From Psychromonas aquimarina ATCC BAA-1526 (lineage in GTDB: Bacteria > Pseudomonadota > Gammaproteobacteria > Enterobacterales > Psychromonadaceae), in NCBI RefSeq assembly GCF_000428725.1, contig NZ_KE386793.1:192524-256523 (forward strand): a stretch of DNA of 64,000 nucleotides, read 5' to 3'. Both the position numbers and the translations under genes were made by a program. Shown here one piece after another: positions 50,362 to 59,062 of this stretch. How positions within the stretch are numbered: the stretch's first letter is position 1; the number at the start of each line of letters is the position of its first letter. The notes beneath the pieces were generated by a model. It saw only the letters and a program-made list of their open reading frames with translations, did not search any database and was not told where the DNA came from.

Positions 50362-50438
50362 GCGCCCTTAGCTCAGCTGGATAGAGCAACGGCCTTCTAA
50401 GCCGTAGGCCACAGGTTCGAATCCTGTAGGGTGCGCCA
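50362..50438 (+). tRNA. tRNA-Arg (anticodon TCT)
   Basis: This is a 77-base cloverleaf with acceptor GCGCCCT/AGGGTGC, anticodon loop CTTCTAA, T-arm ACAGGTTCGAATCCTGT and encoded CCA. Confidence 0.95.
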
Positions 50439-50454
50439 TATTTTAAAGTTTAGC

Positions 50455-50531
50455 GGCGGATGTAGCTCAGTTGGTAGAGCCCCGGATTGTGATTCCGGTT
50501 GTCGCGGGTTCAATCCCCGTCATTCGCCCCA
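50455..50531 (+). tRNA. tRNA-His (anticodon GTG)
   Basis: This is a 77-base gene counting the G at position -1 that pairs with C73, as in all bacterial tRNA-His. The anticodon loop is TTGTGAT. The T-loop reads TTCAATC and CCA is encoded. Confidence 0.95.
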
Positions 50532-50569
50532 TCTTTAAAATGTTATAAGTAGTAAAAGTTTAAATAGTT

Positions 50570-50654
50570 GCGGAAGTGGCGGAATTGGTAGACGCGCTAG
50601 ATTTAGGTTCTAGTATCGCAAGGTGTGAGAGTTCAAGTCTCTCTTTCCGCACCA
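50570..50654 (+). tRNA. tRNA-Leu (anticodon TAG)
   Basis: This is an 85-base class II tRNA with acceptor GCGGAAG/CTTTCCGC, anticodon stem CTAGA/TCTAG around TTTAGGT, a variable arm, and encoded CCA. Confidence 0.95.
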
Positions 50655-50668
50655 TTTAAACAAAAATA

Positions 50669-50732
50669 CGGTGATTAGCGCAGTTTGATAGTGCATCTCC
50701 TAGGGTTTATAAAGAACTGGACCAGAGGGTAA
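50669..50732 (+). pseudogene. Decayed tRNA-Pro with a disrupted anticodon arm
   Basis: CGGTGATTAGCGCAG and the D-arm match tRNA-Pro. About 17 bases are then inserted before GGACCAGAGGGT, and the T-arm and 3' acceptor are missing. It cannot fold as a tRNA. Confidence 0.75.
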
Positions 50733-50770
50733 ACCCGAAAGTCAAGCAGACTTAAATCCTAAATAAAATT

Positions 50771-50847
<77 letters not shown>

Positions 50848-50853
50848 CATAAA

Positions 50854-50887
50854 AAAGCCTGTAACATTAACGTGTTACAGGCTTTTT
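50854..50887 (+). terminator. Terminator of the tRNA operon
   Basis: AAGCCTGTAACA and TGTTACAGGCTT pair around TTAACG and are followed by a T run. Confidence 0.9.
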
Positions 50888-50935
50888 GCTTTATACGAGC
50901 TAATTATTTCTCTATTTAAAGAGATGAGCGGGAAT

Positions 50936-50966
50936 AAATTAACCGGCAGACAGTGCCGGTTAATTT
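50936..50966 (-). terminator. Terminator of the receptor operon
   Basis: AAATTAACCGGCA and TGCCGGTTAATTT are perfect 13-bp arms around 5 bases, shortly past the receptor stop. On the minus strand it continues into TTTATT. Confidence 0.75.
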
Positions 50967-50974
50967 AAGTTTTC

Positions 50975-53092
50975 TTAGAAGGTGTAACCCAGGTCAAGTG
51001 TGAATGAACGGCCGGGAGCCGGTACACGGCCTGCTGGTGAAACATCTAATCCTCTAAAGTAATACTGGTTATCAAAGAGGTTATTTACTGCTAAACCAAC
51101 TTTCAAGCTCTGATTATCTTTCTTATATAATTCCTTTGCTAAGCTGAAGTTAACCACTGTGTATGCGGGTAATTGTCCTGCGGTACCGGATTCATTTTCT
51201 TCAACCGTGTTGGCTAAATCAGCATATGATTTACTGTAATAATATGCTGTTAAACCTAAATCAACGCCGCTTAAATTATAAAATGCGCTTGCTGATACCT
51301 GGTGCTTAGAAGCATAGGGTAATTCATTACCTGCAAATTCTCCTTCCAGCTGTTCTGTGTCCAGGTAGTTATAAGCAGCACGTAATGTTAATGACTCTAC
51401 AGGAGAAAACTGTGCTTCCAGTTCAACACCCTGGTTACGTGTTTCGCCGATGTTAACAAACAGGGCTAGGTCTCTGTCGTATTGAATTTTATTTTCAAAG
51501 TCGATGCGGTACAGGGCAAGATTCAGGCTGCTGTCGCTAGTGGGAGTGAAGCGCATGCCTAGTTCATAGTTCCATGAAAGCTCGGATTCTAACTGCTGAT
51601 CTTGAGGCCACAATTGACTGATCTGCGGAGTACGTAATGACTTCTGTGCATTGGCATAGGTAAACCAGGCATCAGAGAATTCGTAACCTAGAGTTAAGCC
51701 CGGCAGTACTTCCTGTACATGGTTTTCCTGCTGGTAGCTTTTACCTATATTAGTGAATTCCATACGTACATCTTCGTAACGTAAGCCGGGTGTAACAGTG
51801 AAGCTGTCATTAAAGAAACCCAGTTTATTACTTACGTAATAAGCCATTGCATTTGTATCCATGTGCCAGTCGCGCGGTGAGCTTGTTTCACCGCTGCTGT
51901 TATCGCTCTGGTTAAGCTGATAGCCAATATCTTCATTGACATAACGAGTGCCGACAATCCATTCCTGGCTGATTTGACCGTTGATATAAAAGCTCGCTCT
52001 TGGTTCAAAACCATACACTTTAAATTCACGGGGAGAGGTACGCAGGTGGGTTGCATCCTGACTTGTATCTGCCCAGTGAGCTCCTAAATCACCGTCACTG
52101 TCACTTTTTTTATTATAAAAATCCCACTGGAAGTTACGCTTACTCTGATGGCCGAATGCGATCAGATCAAATTCAGCATAATCAGCAAAACCAACTTCGC
52201 CTAACACATGGTTATATTTCATTGAAATACGTGTCGTGTCTGCCTGGAACTGATCATTAGGACGTAACGACTGTGTTGGATCCTGCTCATATGCTTCCGT
52301 ATGCAGCGCCCCCGGCAGCTGTGTATCTGCGTCGTAATATTGAATATTAGTTTCTAAGCTTTGTTTGTCGTTGAGCTTCCACTTAGTCTGGAGCATCCAG
52401 TTCTGCACATCAGTATCGGAATTATCCCGGAATGATTCCCCGTTTAAAAAATTGGCGCTTAAAGACATGGCGAAATGTTCATTAACGGCACCGCCTGTAC
52501 TAAGGTAAGTGTCGTAAAGATTCTTGCTGTCACCAAAAAAAGTAATACGTTCATTGAGAGTGGTCTGCCACTGCTCTGGAATAGGCTTTGATACTATATT
52601 GATCACTCCTCCTACATTATTCGGACCATACTGTACGGCTGCACCGCCGCGCACCACGTCAATTCTGTCGATCATCTGTAATGTTGCAGGAAACAATGAC
52701 TGTCCCGTATGTCCGTACGGGGCTAATGTCATAGGGATTTCGTCGAGTAAAAACTGAGAATAACCACTACGGCTGCCGTTTAAACCGCGTACTGAAACAT
52801 TCGGCAGAACTCCGGTGCCTGTTTCATCGGAAATTTTGACTCCGGGAACCTGCTGTAAAGCGCTGTCAATGGAGCGGGCCGCACTCTTTTTTAGTACTTC
52901 ATTACTGAGGATACTGCGGTTGCCTTGATAGATACGGACCTCTTCAACTTCTGAATTACCTAAGACACTGGCGGTAACAACCATTGTTTCTATCTCTACA
53001 GGCTCAGATGCTTGTGCGTAACTAGAGATTAAGCCGCTTACCACTGCAATCGACAGGACTTTTAATTTGAAGTTCGGGTAATGCTTGTGCAT
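50975..53092 (-). CDS. pvuA: TonB-dependent ferric-siderophore receptor, PvuA-like
   Basis: The 705-residue outer-membrane protein has a signal peptide ending AQA, a TonB box (ETMVVTAS) and a plug domain (SALQQVPGVKI, GSRSGYSQFLLDEIP, RIDVVRGGAAVQYGPNNVGGVINI). A 22-strand barrel follows, ending in the usual C-terminal Phe (LDLGYTF). It would take up ferric vibrioferrin or a similar citrate-based siderophore. It lies 28 bases behind the citrate-synthase-like gene and shares its Fur-controlled promoter. Vibrioferrin specificity is inferred from the neighbouring biosynthesis genes. Confidence 0.87.
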   Translation of the reverse strand: MHKHYPNFKLKVLSIAVVSGLISSYAQASEPVEIETMVVTASVLGNSEVEEVRIYQGNRSILSNEVLKKSAARSIDSALQQVPGVKISDETGTGVLPNVSVRGLNGSRSGYSQFLLDEIPMTLAPYGHTGQSLFPATLQMIDRIDVVRGGAAVQYGPNNVGGVINIVSKPIPEQWQTTLNERITFFGDSKNLYDTYLSTGGAVNEHFAMSLSANFLNGESFRDNSDTDVQNWMLQTKWKLNDKQSLETNIQYYDADTQLPGALHTEAYEQDPTQSLRPNDQFQADTTRISMKYNHVLGEVGFADYAEFDLIAFGHQSKRNFQWDFYNKKSDSDGDLGAHWADTSQDATHLRTSPREFKVYGFEPRASFYINGQISQEWIVGTRYVNEDIGYQLNQSDNSSGETSSPRDWHMDTNAMAYYVSNKLGFFNDSFTVTPGLRYEDVRMEFTNIGKSYQQENHVQEVLPGLTLGYEFSDAWFTYANAQKSLRTPQISQLWPQDQQLESELSWNYELGMRFTPTSDSSLNLALYRIDFENKIQYDRDLALFVNIGETRNQGVELEAQFSPVESLTLRAAYNYLDTEQLEGEFAGNELPYASKHQVSASAFYNLSGVDLGLTAYYYSKSYADLANTVEENESGTAGQLPAYTVVNFSLAKELYKKDNQSLKVGLAVNNLFDNQYYFRGLDVSPAGRVPAPGRSFTLDLGYTF

Positions 53093-53120
53093 GGTGAAAG
53101 TTTCCTTACTTTTATTTTGA

Positions 53121-53888
53121 TTAGTTGTTTTTTAGTTGTGACAGGTGGTTTTTTAATGCCTTGAACATTACTCCTCTATCTTCTCCGGCTAGAAAAGTGT
53201 GTACACCTCTTTCCCGCCACATGCTGAGCTGCTGCGGTAAACGGGGGACGGCACAGAAAGCGACATCTGCCTGACGGCAGATTAACGCCATCTGCTCAAT
53301 GTTTTGCTGCACTTCGGGGTGGTTAAAGTCCGCTTGGTGTCCCATTGCTAAACTCAGGTCTAAGGCGCCTTCAAGGATCATATCAACCCCTGCTAACTGC
53401 ACGATTTCAGGCAGTGCGCTTAGCCCCTCAAGATTTTCAATCATTAATGTCAGCATGATCTGCTGATTCGCTGTGCTTATATATTCGGATAAGGGCAGGA
53501 TGCCGAATCCGGTATTTTTTCCTCCAGTAATTCCACGTCTGCCTAAAGGCGGGTAGTAACTTGCCTGCACGGCTGCCTGGGCTTCTTGTAAACTGCTTAC
53601 CCGTGCCACCACAATTCCCTGAGCACCGGCATCTAAAGCTCTGCCGATAGCTGCCGGGCAGGCGTGTGCCACTCGGACAAATACCGTCAGGTTAAGTCCT
53701 TTGGCCGCGCTGACTGCATGTTCGAGTGTTTCCGGTGTAACGAATAAATGCTCTGTATCAAGAATGACAAAGTCATAACCTGCGTACGCAAACATCTCGG
53801 TGATAACCGCAGAAGGTACGGAATTTAATATGCCGAACACTTCTTGCTTAGCGGCCGTTTTTTGTTTAACCAGGTTAGCTTTTATCAT
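53121..53888 (-). CDS. HpcH/HpaI-fold protein, probably SbnG-like citrate synthase
   Basis: The 255-residue TIM-barrel protein belongs to the class II aldolase/citrate lyase-like (HpcH/HpaI) family. Landmarks are AYAGYDFVILDTEH, VFVRVAH, the metal-ligand Glu in LMIENLEGL and Asp in ILEGALDLSLAMG. This length and the GYDF-DTEH and EGA-DLS segments resemble SbnG. SbnG is the citrate synthase that supplies citrate for staphyloferrin B from oxaloacetate and acetyl-CoA. A Fur box lies directly upstream. Because the adjacent pathway consumes citrate, this function is a good inference. A 2-oxo-acid aldolase is the alternative. Confidence 0.8.
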   Translation of the reverse strand: MIKANLVKQKTAAKQEVFGILNSVPSAVITEMFAYAGYDFVILDTEHLFVTPETLEHAVSAAKGLNLTVFVRVAHACPAAIGRALDAGAQGIVVARVSSLQEAQAAVQASYYPPLGRRGITGGKNTGFGILPLSEYISTANQQIMLTLMIENLEGLSALPEIVQLAGVDMILEGALDLSLAMGHQADFNHPEVQQNIEQMALICRQADVAFCAVPRLPQQLSMWRERGVHTFLAGEDRGVMFKALKNHLSQLKNN

Positions 53889-53918
53889 TACGCTGCCTCA
53901 CTAAAATGAAATTCACGT

Positions 53919-53936
53919 AATGATAATCATTATCAT
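53919..53936. promoter_or_regulatory. Fur box upstream of the citrate-synthase-like gene and pvuA
   Basis: AATGATAATCATTATCAT is a near-perfect Fur box (consensus GATAATGATAATCATTATC). It is about 30 bases upstream of the ATG, so it should repress the two-gene operon when iron is plentiful. Confidence 0.88.
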
Positions 53937-53971
53937 CTATATTGCAAGTTGTTTTGTTGGTTGTGTTTTTT

Positions 53972-54736
53972 TTACAAAGGGATGCACATAGGTTTATTGG
54001 CCACGGGGTCATTGATGATCATTGCGTTGAGCTCAAAAACCTCTTTCAGCAGCCTGCTGTTAAATATTTTATCCGGACTGTCCTGCGCGCTTATCTGCCC
54101 CTGGCGCATTACAATGAGATGGTCGCAGTAGCGGCAGGCCTGATTAAGGTCGTGTAATACCACCACTAAGGTTTTACCCTGTTTATTCATCTGCCGGATC
54201 ATCTCCATCAGCTCAATTTGATGGGTCAAATCGAGATAGGTGGTGGGTTCATCCAGCAGTATATATTCCGTATCCTGTGCTAAAATCATCGCAATCCAGG
54301 CACGCTGGCGCTGGCCGCCGGAAAGTGTATCAACGGGACGTTGTGCTAATTCACTAAGACCGGTTTGATGTATAACCTGCTGCACTTTTTGATCATCCTC
54401 TGCACTTAGTCTTCCCCATTGAGAAAGATAAGGGTTACGTCCGAAACTAACTAACTGCTGCACGCTGATCCCCTCCGGTGTTATCGGTGACTGCGGCAGA
54501 ATAGACAGACATCGGGCGCGCTCTTTATGGTTTAATCTGGATAAATCCCGGCCTGCTAGGGTGACCTGTCCCGTTGCTGATTTTAAGCCGCCGGAGATGG
54601 CTTTGAGCAGTGTTGATTTACCACAGCCGTTCGGTCCTATTAATGCGGTTATTTTGCCTTTCGGGATCGTAAGGTTGAGATCTTTTAACACGGTTTTTCC
54701 AGTGTAGTTAACACTTAAATTTTCAATATGTAACAC
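53972..54736 (-). CDS. pvuE: Ferric-siderophore ABC transporter ATPase, PvuE-like
   Basis: The 254-residue FecE/FepC-type ATPase has Walker A GPNGCGKST, signature LSGGQRQRAWIA, Walker B YILLDEPTT and the H-loop VLHDLNQA. It powers import through the PvuC/PvuD permeases. It is the last gene of pvuBCDE, two bases after pvuD. Confidence 0.92.
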   Translation of the reverse strand: MLHIENLSVNYTGKTVLKDLNLTIPKGKITALIGPNGCGKSTLLKAISGGLKSATGQVTLAGRDLSRLNHKERARCLSILPQSPITPEGISVQQLVSFGRNPYLSQWGRLSAEDDQKVQQVIHQTGLSELAQRPVDTLSGGQRQRAWIAMILAQDTEYILLDEPTTYLDLTHQIELMEMIRQMNKQGKTLVVVLHDLNQACRYCDHLIVMRQGQISAQDSPDKIFNSRLLKEVFELNAMIINDPVANKPMCIPL

Positions 54737-54737
54737 G

Positions 54738-55712
54738 TTACCAGCCTTTATATCTATGCAGTAAAAAAATAAAATAGGGCGCCCCTAAAACCGCCGTAAG
54801 TACCCCGGCAGGCAGTTCCAGAGGCGGTGCTAAATTACGCGCCAGGGTATCTGCACTGAGCACTAACAAGGCCCCGGTTAAAGCTGCAGCGGGTAAAATG
54901 AGCTTATGCCGGGAGCCGACTAATAAACGTGCTAAATGCGGAGCGAGCAGCCCGACAAAGCTAATGGTGCCGCAGACTGCAACACAAACACTTGCCAGTG
55001 CCACTGCACTTGCTAAGGCCATGATTTGTAAGCGCTGTGTATTAACACCAAGCGCTCCGGCTGTCTCGTCGCCTAATGCACACAGATCTAAAGACCAGGC
55101 AAGATAAAATGAAAAGGGCACTAAGATAATTAACCAGGGCAGCAGAGGCCAGATATAGTCCCAGCTGCGTCCCCATAAACTGCCGGTCAGCCAGATCATC
55201 GCGCTGTTCACTTCGACGGGATGCAGTACTAATAAAAAATTAATACAGCTGGTTAAAAATGCGCTGACGGCAATGCCTGCTAATGCGAGGCGTGCCGGAC
55301 TCGGGTTATGCCAGCGGTTCAGCAGCCAGATAAACAGCGCCGCACTGAACCCGCCGAGCAGGGCGGCCGGCGGCAGCCAGCTAATATTAATATCCGGCCG
55401 GATCAGCAGCACAGTACATGCCGATAAACCCGCACCGCCGCTGATCCCCATTAAATCGGGAGAAGCCAGAGGGTTACGGATAATACCCTGAGTTAATACC
55501 CCGGAAACAGCAAGTCCTATACCGGTTAGCACTGCGATAAAAATGCGCGGTAAACGGTACTGATTGATAATAAAATCGGCATCGCCGCCGTTGATTAATG
55601 TGCTGATAACGGTTTTTACTGTTAATGACTGTGCACCGCTGAACAGGCTGATCAGGCTCAAAAAAAGTAATAGTGAAAAACCGCCTGCTAATATTCTGTT
55701 ATAACGGCTCAT
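54738..55712 (-). CDS. pvuD: Iron-siderophore ABC permease, FecCD family (PvuD-like)
   Basis: The 324-residue inner-membrane protein has about nine helices and FecCD landmarks (LPRIFIAVLTGIGLAVSGVL, RNPLASPDLMGISGGAG, CGTISFVGLLAPHLARLLVG). It pairs with the adjacent permease to form the channel of the siderophore importer. The gene begins on the base after the pvuC stop, typical of coupled translation. Confidence 0.9.
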   Translation of the reverse strand: MSRYNRILAGGFSLLLFLSLISLFSGAQSLTVKTVISTLINGGDADFIINQYRLPRIFIAVLTGIGLAVSGVLTQGIIRNPLASPDLMGISGGAGLSACTVLLIRPDINISWLPPAALLGGFSAALFIWLLNRWHNPSPARLALAGIAVSAFLTSCINFLLVLHPVEVNSAMIWLTGSLWGRSWDYIWPLLPWLIILVPFSFYLAWSLDLCALGDETAGALGVNTQRLQIMALASAVALASVCVAVCGTISFVGLLAPHLARLLVGSRHKLILPAAALTGALLVLSADTLARNLAPPLELPAGVLTAVLGAPYFIFLLHRYKGW

Positions 55713-56723
55713 TTATGATTTTCCCTGCACTACTAAGTAGATAAAAAAAGGTGTGCCGATCAGGGCGGTGATAATACCAACCGGGGTTTCTGCCGGCGGC
55801 ACAATGCTGCGGGATAATAAGTCAGCCCAGCAGACTAAGGCCGCTCCTGATAAACCGCTAACAGGCAGCAGTATAAAGTGACTGCGGCCGCACAAAGCAC
55901 GTGCCAGATGCGGCGCAATTAAGCCGACAAAAACAATCGGCCCGGCGATGGTGACGGAAATGGAGGTGAGTAATAAAACAGCTAGACAGACACGTATTCT
56001 GAGCCAGGTGACATTAATACCTAAACTAAATGCGGTCTGCTCGCCAAGGGCATTTAAATTTAATCCCCTGCAGGTAGAAACAGCCAGCAGCAGTGCCGCC
56101 AGACTCAGCGGCCAGAGCTGTGTCCAGCGCAGCCAGTCAATATCACTGAGTGAGCCTGATAACCAGTGTAAAAGGCTGTAGGCCGTATCATCAGCAATAA
56201 TCAGGGCTGCTCGTGTCAGTGATGTCAGCAGACCGTTAACAGCAATACCGGCAAGAATAAGGCGTAAGGAATTATTCTGTGTGTTTAATCCGCCGCCCAG
56301 TAAAAAGACTAATAAACCGCCTGTTAATGCCCCGATAAAAGCCGCTGCTTCACTGGGCAGTCCGCTGACCATAGCAAAGGTCAGGCTGTTTAATGCCGTT
56401 ACACAGGCGGCACCCGAACTAACCGCAAACAGAGTAGGGGAAGCCAGCGGATTACGGGTCAGGCCCTGCATTAACAGACCGGCCGCACCGAGATTAAAAC
56501 CGATTAAACATGCCGTTAAACTGCGCGGCAGACGTAATGAAAGAATCACCTGCTGTTTTATGTCACTGCTGTCGTAAGCTGTCAGTATCTGCCAGATATC
56601 ATTCACCTGCAGCAAAAACTCAGACTGTGTGTACAGGGAGATAATAAAGCCGCTAAGCAGTGCTGTAATTAATAAGAGAGTGTTTAACTGCTGTTTTTTT
56701 CGGACCGGGTAAGTGATGTTCAT
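55713..56723 (-). CDS. pvuC: Iron-siderophore ABC permease, FecCD family (PvuC-like)
   Basis: The 336-residue FecCD permease has LPRSLTACLIGFNLGAAGLLM, RNPLASPTLFAVSSGAACV and AGPIVFVGLIAPHLARAL. Its ATG overlaps the pvuB stop by four bases (ATGA). Together with PvuD it forms a heterodimeric channel. Confidence 0.9.
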   Translation of the reverse strand: MNITYPVRKKQQLNTLLLITALLSGFIISLYTQSEFLLQVNDIWQILTAYDSSDIKQQVILSLRLPRSLTACLIGFNLGAAGLLMQGLTRNPLASPTLFAVSSGAACVTALNSLTFAMVSGLPSEAAAFIGALTGGLLVFLLGGGLNTQNNSLRLILAGIAVNGLLTSLTRAALIIADDTAYSLLHWLSGSLSDIDWLRWTQLWPLSLAALLLAVSTCRGLNLNALGEQTAFSLGINVTWLRIRVCLAVLLLTSISVTIAGPIVFVGLIAPHLARALCGRSHFILLPVSGLSGAALVCWADLLSRSIVPPAETPVGIITALIGTPFFIYLVVQGKS

Positions 56724-57619
56724 GGCAGTATGTGACTCGCCAGCTCTAGGGCTATCTGCTCGGCTGCCAGCATGCCGCCTGCCAGTGACCAGACATTTGC
56801 TGAAACGTACACTAACTGCGGCGATTTACTGACGGTTAATATTTTCCATAAAGGATTTTTCTGCCATTTGTCCAGTACTGTCTGCCTTGTGTACTGCCCG
56901 ACAAACAGCCAGTCAGGATTGGTTTTCAGCAGCTGCTCGAAACCGGCCGCCAGATAAGCTTCACCACCGCCTGTCTTGAGCGGGCTTTTTAAACCTAATT
57001 CAGCGATCACACTGCCGGCATAGGATTCAGGGCTGTGCAGCCACATACCTTTGTCGCTGATCACTGCAAACTGAAAAGTAGCCTGACTGTTAAACTGCTT
57101 TTTTAAATCGCGCATTAAATCCTGATGCTGCTGTAAGCGTTTTTTAACCTGTTCCGTTTTATCAAGCGCAGCCGCAATTTTCAGCATTACCTGCAGATTC
57201 TCCTGATAAGTGACACCGCGGTTTTTCAGCATCAAGGTAGGTGCAATACGTGTTAAGTCCTGATAGATAGACTGATGACGGCCGCTGTCGGCGATAATGA
57301 GGTCCGGTTTGAGCGCTGCAACTGCCTCCAGACTCGGCTGATAACGTGAACCTACAGACTGCCAGCTTCCTATCTGATTCCGCACACTGGTGATAATACG
57401 GTTTTTATCACCATCATCGGCGATGCCGACCGGAGAAATCCCCGCCACTGCCAGTGCATCAACAAAAGAAAAGGCCAGTACCACAATACGTGACGGGGGA
57501 TTCTGCAGCCGCAAAGTGCCGTTGTCATGGTTAATAACTGCGGCCTGTGCTTTGAGGTTAAAGACACTTAGTTGAACTGTTAATAAAGTAAAAAACAGCA
57601 GGGCAGATCGTTGGGTCAT
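56720..57619 (-). CDS. pvuB: Periplasmic iron-siderophore binding protein, PvuB-like
   Basis: The 299-residue protein has a signal peptide (cleavage after KAQA) and a FecB/BtuF-type fold (PSRIVVLAFSFVDALAVAGI, SLEAVAALKPDLIIAD). It should hand ferric siderophore to PvuC/PvuD. It is the first gene of the import operon and diverges from pvsA. A Fur box lies just upstream, next to a TATAAT-like -10 on the minus strand (57675-57680). Confidence 0.9.
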   Translation of the reverse strand: MTQRSALLFFTLLTVQLSVFNLKAQAAVINHDNGTLRLQNPPSRIVVLAFSFVDALAVAGISPVGIADDGDKNRIITSVRNQIGSWQSVGSRYQPSLEAVAALKPDLIIADSGRHQSIYQDLTRIAPTLMLKNRGVTYQENLQVMLKIAAALDKTEQVKKRLQQHQDLMRDLKKQFNSQATFQFAVISDKGMWLHSPESYAGSVIAELGLKSPLKTGGGEAYLAAGFEQLLKTNPDWLFVGQYTRQTVLDKWQKNPLWKILTVSKSPQLVYVSANVWSLAGGMLAAEQIALELASHILP

Positions 57620-57643
57620 GACAATTCCATATCAGGCAAAAAA

Positions 57644-57662
57644 GATAATGATAACCGTTATC
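57644..57662. promoter_or_regulatory. Fur box at the pvuB promoter
   Basis: GATAATGATAACCGTTATC matches the 19-bp Fur consensus with few changes. It lies about 25 bases upstream of the pvuB start and just downstream of its likely -10. Confidence 0.85.
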
Positions 57663-57745
57663 ATTGCCTTGGTCATTATATTTTTAAATTTTTTGATGAT
57701 TTGTTTTTCTGGTTTATTTCAGTTAGTTAGATTTTAAATTTACTG

Positions 57746-57779
57746 TTGACTTAAATCTTAATGATAATTATTATCATTT
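57746..57779 (+). promoter_or_regulatory. pvsA promoter with overlapping Fur box
   Basis: TTGACT and TATTAT with 17 bases between form the -35 and -10. The Fur box AATGATAATTATTATCATTT (57760-57779) covers the -10, so Fur-Fe would block RNA polymerase directly. Confidence 0.85.
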
Positions 57780-57871
57780 ACAGTCAATCGCAAGTGATGC
57801 ATATATACGTGCCGGCATTGCTTAACAGGATTCAGTTTGTTTACTGTTTAAATTATCTTACAAAGGAATAA

Positions 57872-59062
57872 ATGATGAAGCAGAAAATGGTCATAATTAC
57901 GCATGTCGAAAACCGGGCGGTAACAGAAGGGTTTGTCCCGGCTGCATTAAAACTTGGTTATGAGCTGACTTTAGTAACGGATCACGCCTTAGCGCATAAG
58001 CATTATTTTTCGACGGTGGAAAATGGACCTCAGCAGATACTGGAATGCGATGTTTTTAATCCTCTCGCCATTATTGATCTGCTAGACAGTCATGCGCTTA
58101 AACCTCAGGTGGTTTTTTCTAACAGTGATCATCTGCAGACAGCGGCGGCTTTAGTGGCTGAGTATTTCACCTGTCCGGGTAAAAACTGGCAGACCTGTTA
58201 TCAGGCTAAAAATAAAGCGCAGATGCGCGCCAAGTTAGCGCAGCTGCAGATGCCGACAGTATGGTCTGCTGTGTGCTTAGCGGATGGTGTTTTACCTGAA
58301 AACATCCCTTACCCGGTTATTGCAAAACCACGCGAAGGCGTATCCAGCTTAGATGTTGCATTATGCCGAACTGAAGCTGAATTAACGGATTATCAAAGAC
58401 AGTTCAGCAAAAAGAAGATGCCTATTCTGCTGGAATCTTATCTTGAGGGGGCGCTGTTTACCTTAGAAACACTGGGTGACGGTCAGCAGTTAATAGCTGT
58501 CGGCGGCTTCGATGTGAGCCTTTCAGCATTGCCGAATTTCATTGAAACCGGTGCATTATGGAACGGCGAAAACAGCCGTTTATACGGGCAGCAGGCATTA
58601 CAGCAGGTACAGCAGTTTGGCGCCGCTTTTGGTGTTTGTCACAGCGAATTTATTGTGACTGCATCGGGGCCTGTCCTGGTTGAAATCAATTACCGCAGTA
58701 TTGGTGACGGGCGTGAGTTTTTACTTAACGAATTATTTACTTTTGACTGGTTTGAAACCATTTTACAGCTCCACGCCGGCAGGTCATTAGACAGACTTGA
58801 TACCCGCTCGCCCTGTGCATTAATTCAATATTTCCCGAATACCCGCAATGGTTCTTTAGTCCGCCGTCACGAAGGTTTTGTAAAGCAGCTGGGCAGTACA
58901 AAAGTCAGCTATCAGCCGCTTAAAGAGCAGGGGCAGTATTTAACGGTCAGCCATTCAAATAAAGATTATTTAGGCATGTTGACCGCCGTCGGGCAGGCGG
59001 GTGATGTTATTGCGCAGCAGGCAGCCGCGGCCGCTAAGCTGCTTTCATGGGAGATTAACTAA
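57872..59062 (+). CDS. pvsA: ATP-grasp ligase of siderophore biosynthesis, PvsA-like
   Basis: The 396-residue protein has an ATP-grasp core: PYPVIAKPREGVSSLDV (nucleotide-binding Lys), ILLESYLEGALFTLETLG, and VLVEINYRSIGDG with metal-binding Glu and Asn. In vibrioferrin synthesis PvsA is thought to make an amide bond, probably involving alanine. AAAGGA precedes ATGATG; either ATG could be used. It is first of five overlapping genes. Confidence 0.88.
   Translation: MMKQKMVIITHVENRAVTEGFVPAALKLGYELTLVTDHALAHKHYFSTVENGPQQILECDVFNPLAIIDLLDSHALKPQVVFSNSDHLQTAAALVAEYFTCPGKNWQTCYQAKNKAQMRAKLAQLQMPTVWSAVCLADGVLPENIPYPVIAKPREGVSSLDVALCRTEAELTDYQRQFSKKKMPILLESYLEGALFTLETLGDGQQLIAVGGFDVSLSALPNFIETGALWNGENSRLYGQQALQQVQQFGAAFGVCHSEFIVTASGPVLVEINYRSIGDGREFLLNELFTFDWFETILQLHAGRSLDRLDTRSPCALIQYFPNTRNGSLVRRHEGFVKQLGSTKVSYQPLKEQGQYLTVSHSNKDYLGMLTAVGQAGDVIAQQAAAAAKLLSWEIN

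Noticed and set aside
50669-50769. tRNA-Pro with an intron
   Set aside because: The inserted sequence might suggest an intron, but the T-arm and 3' acceptor strand are absent, so no splicing could restore a tRNA.
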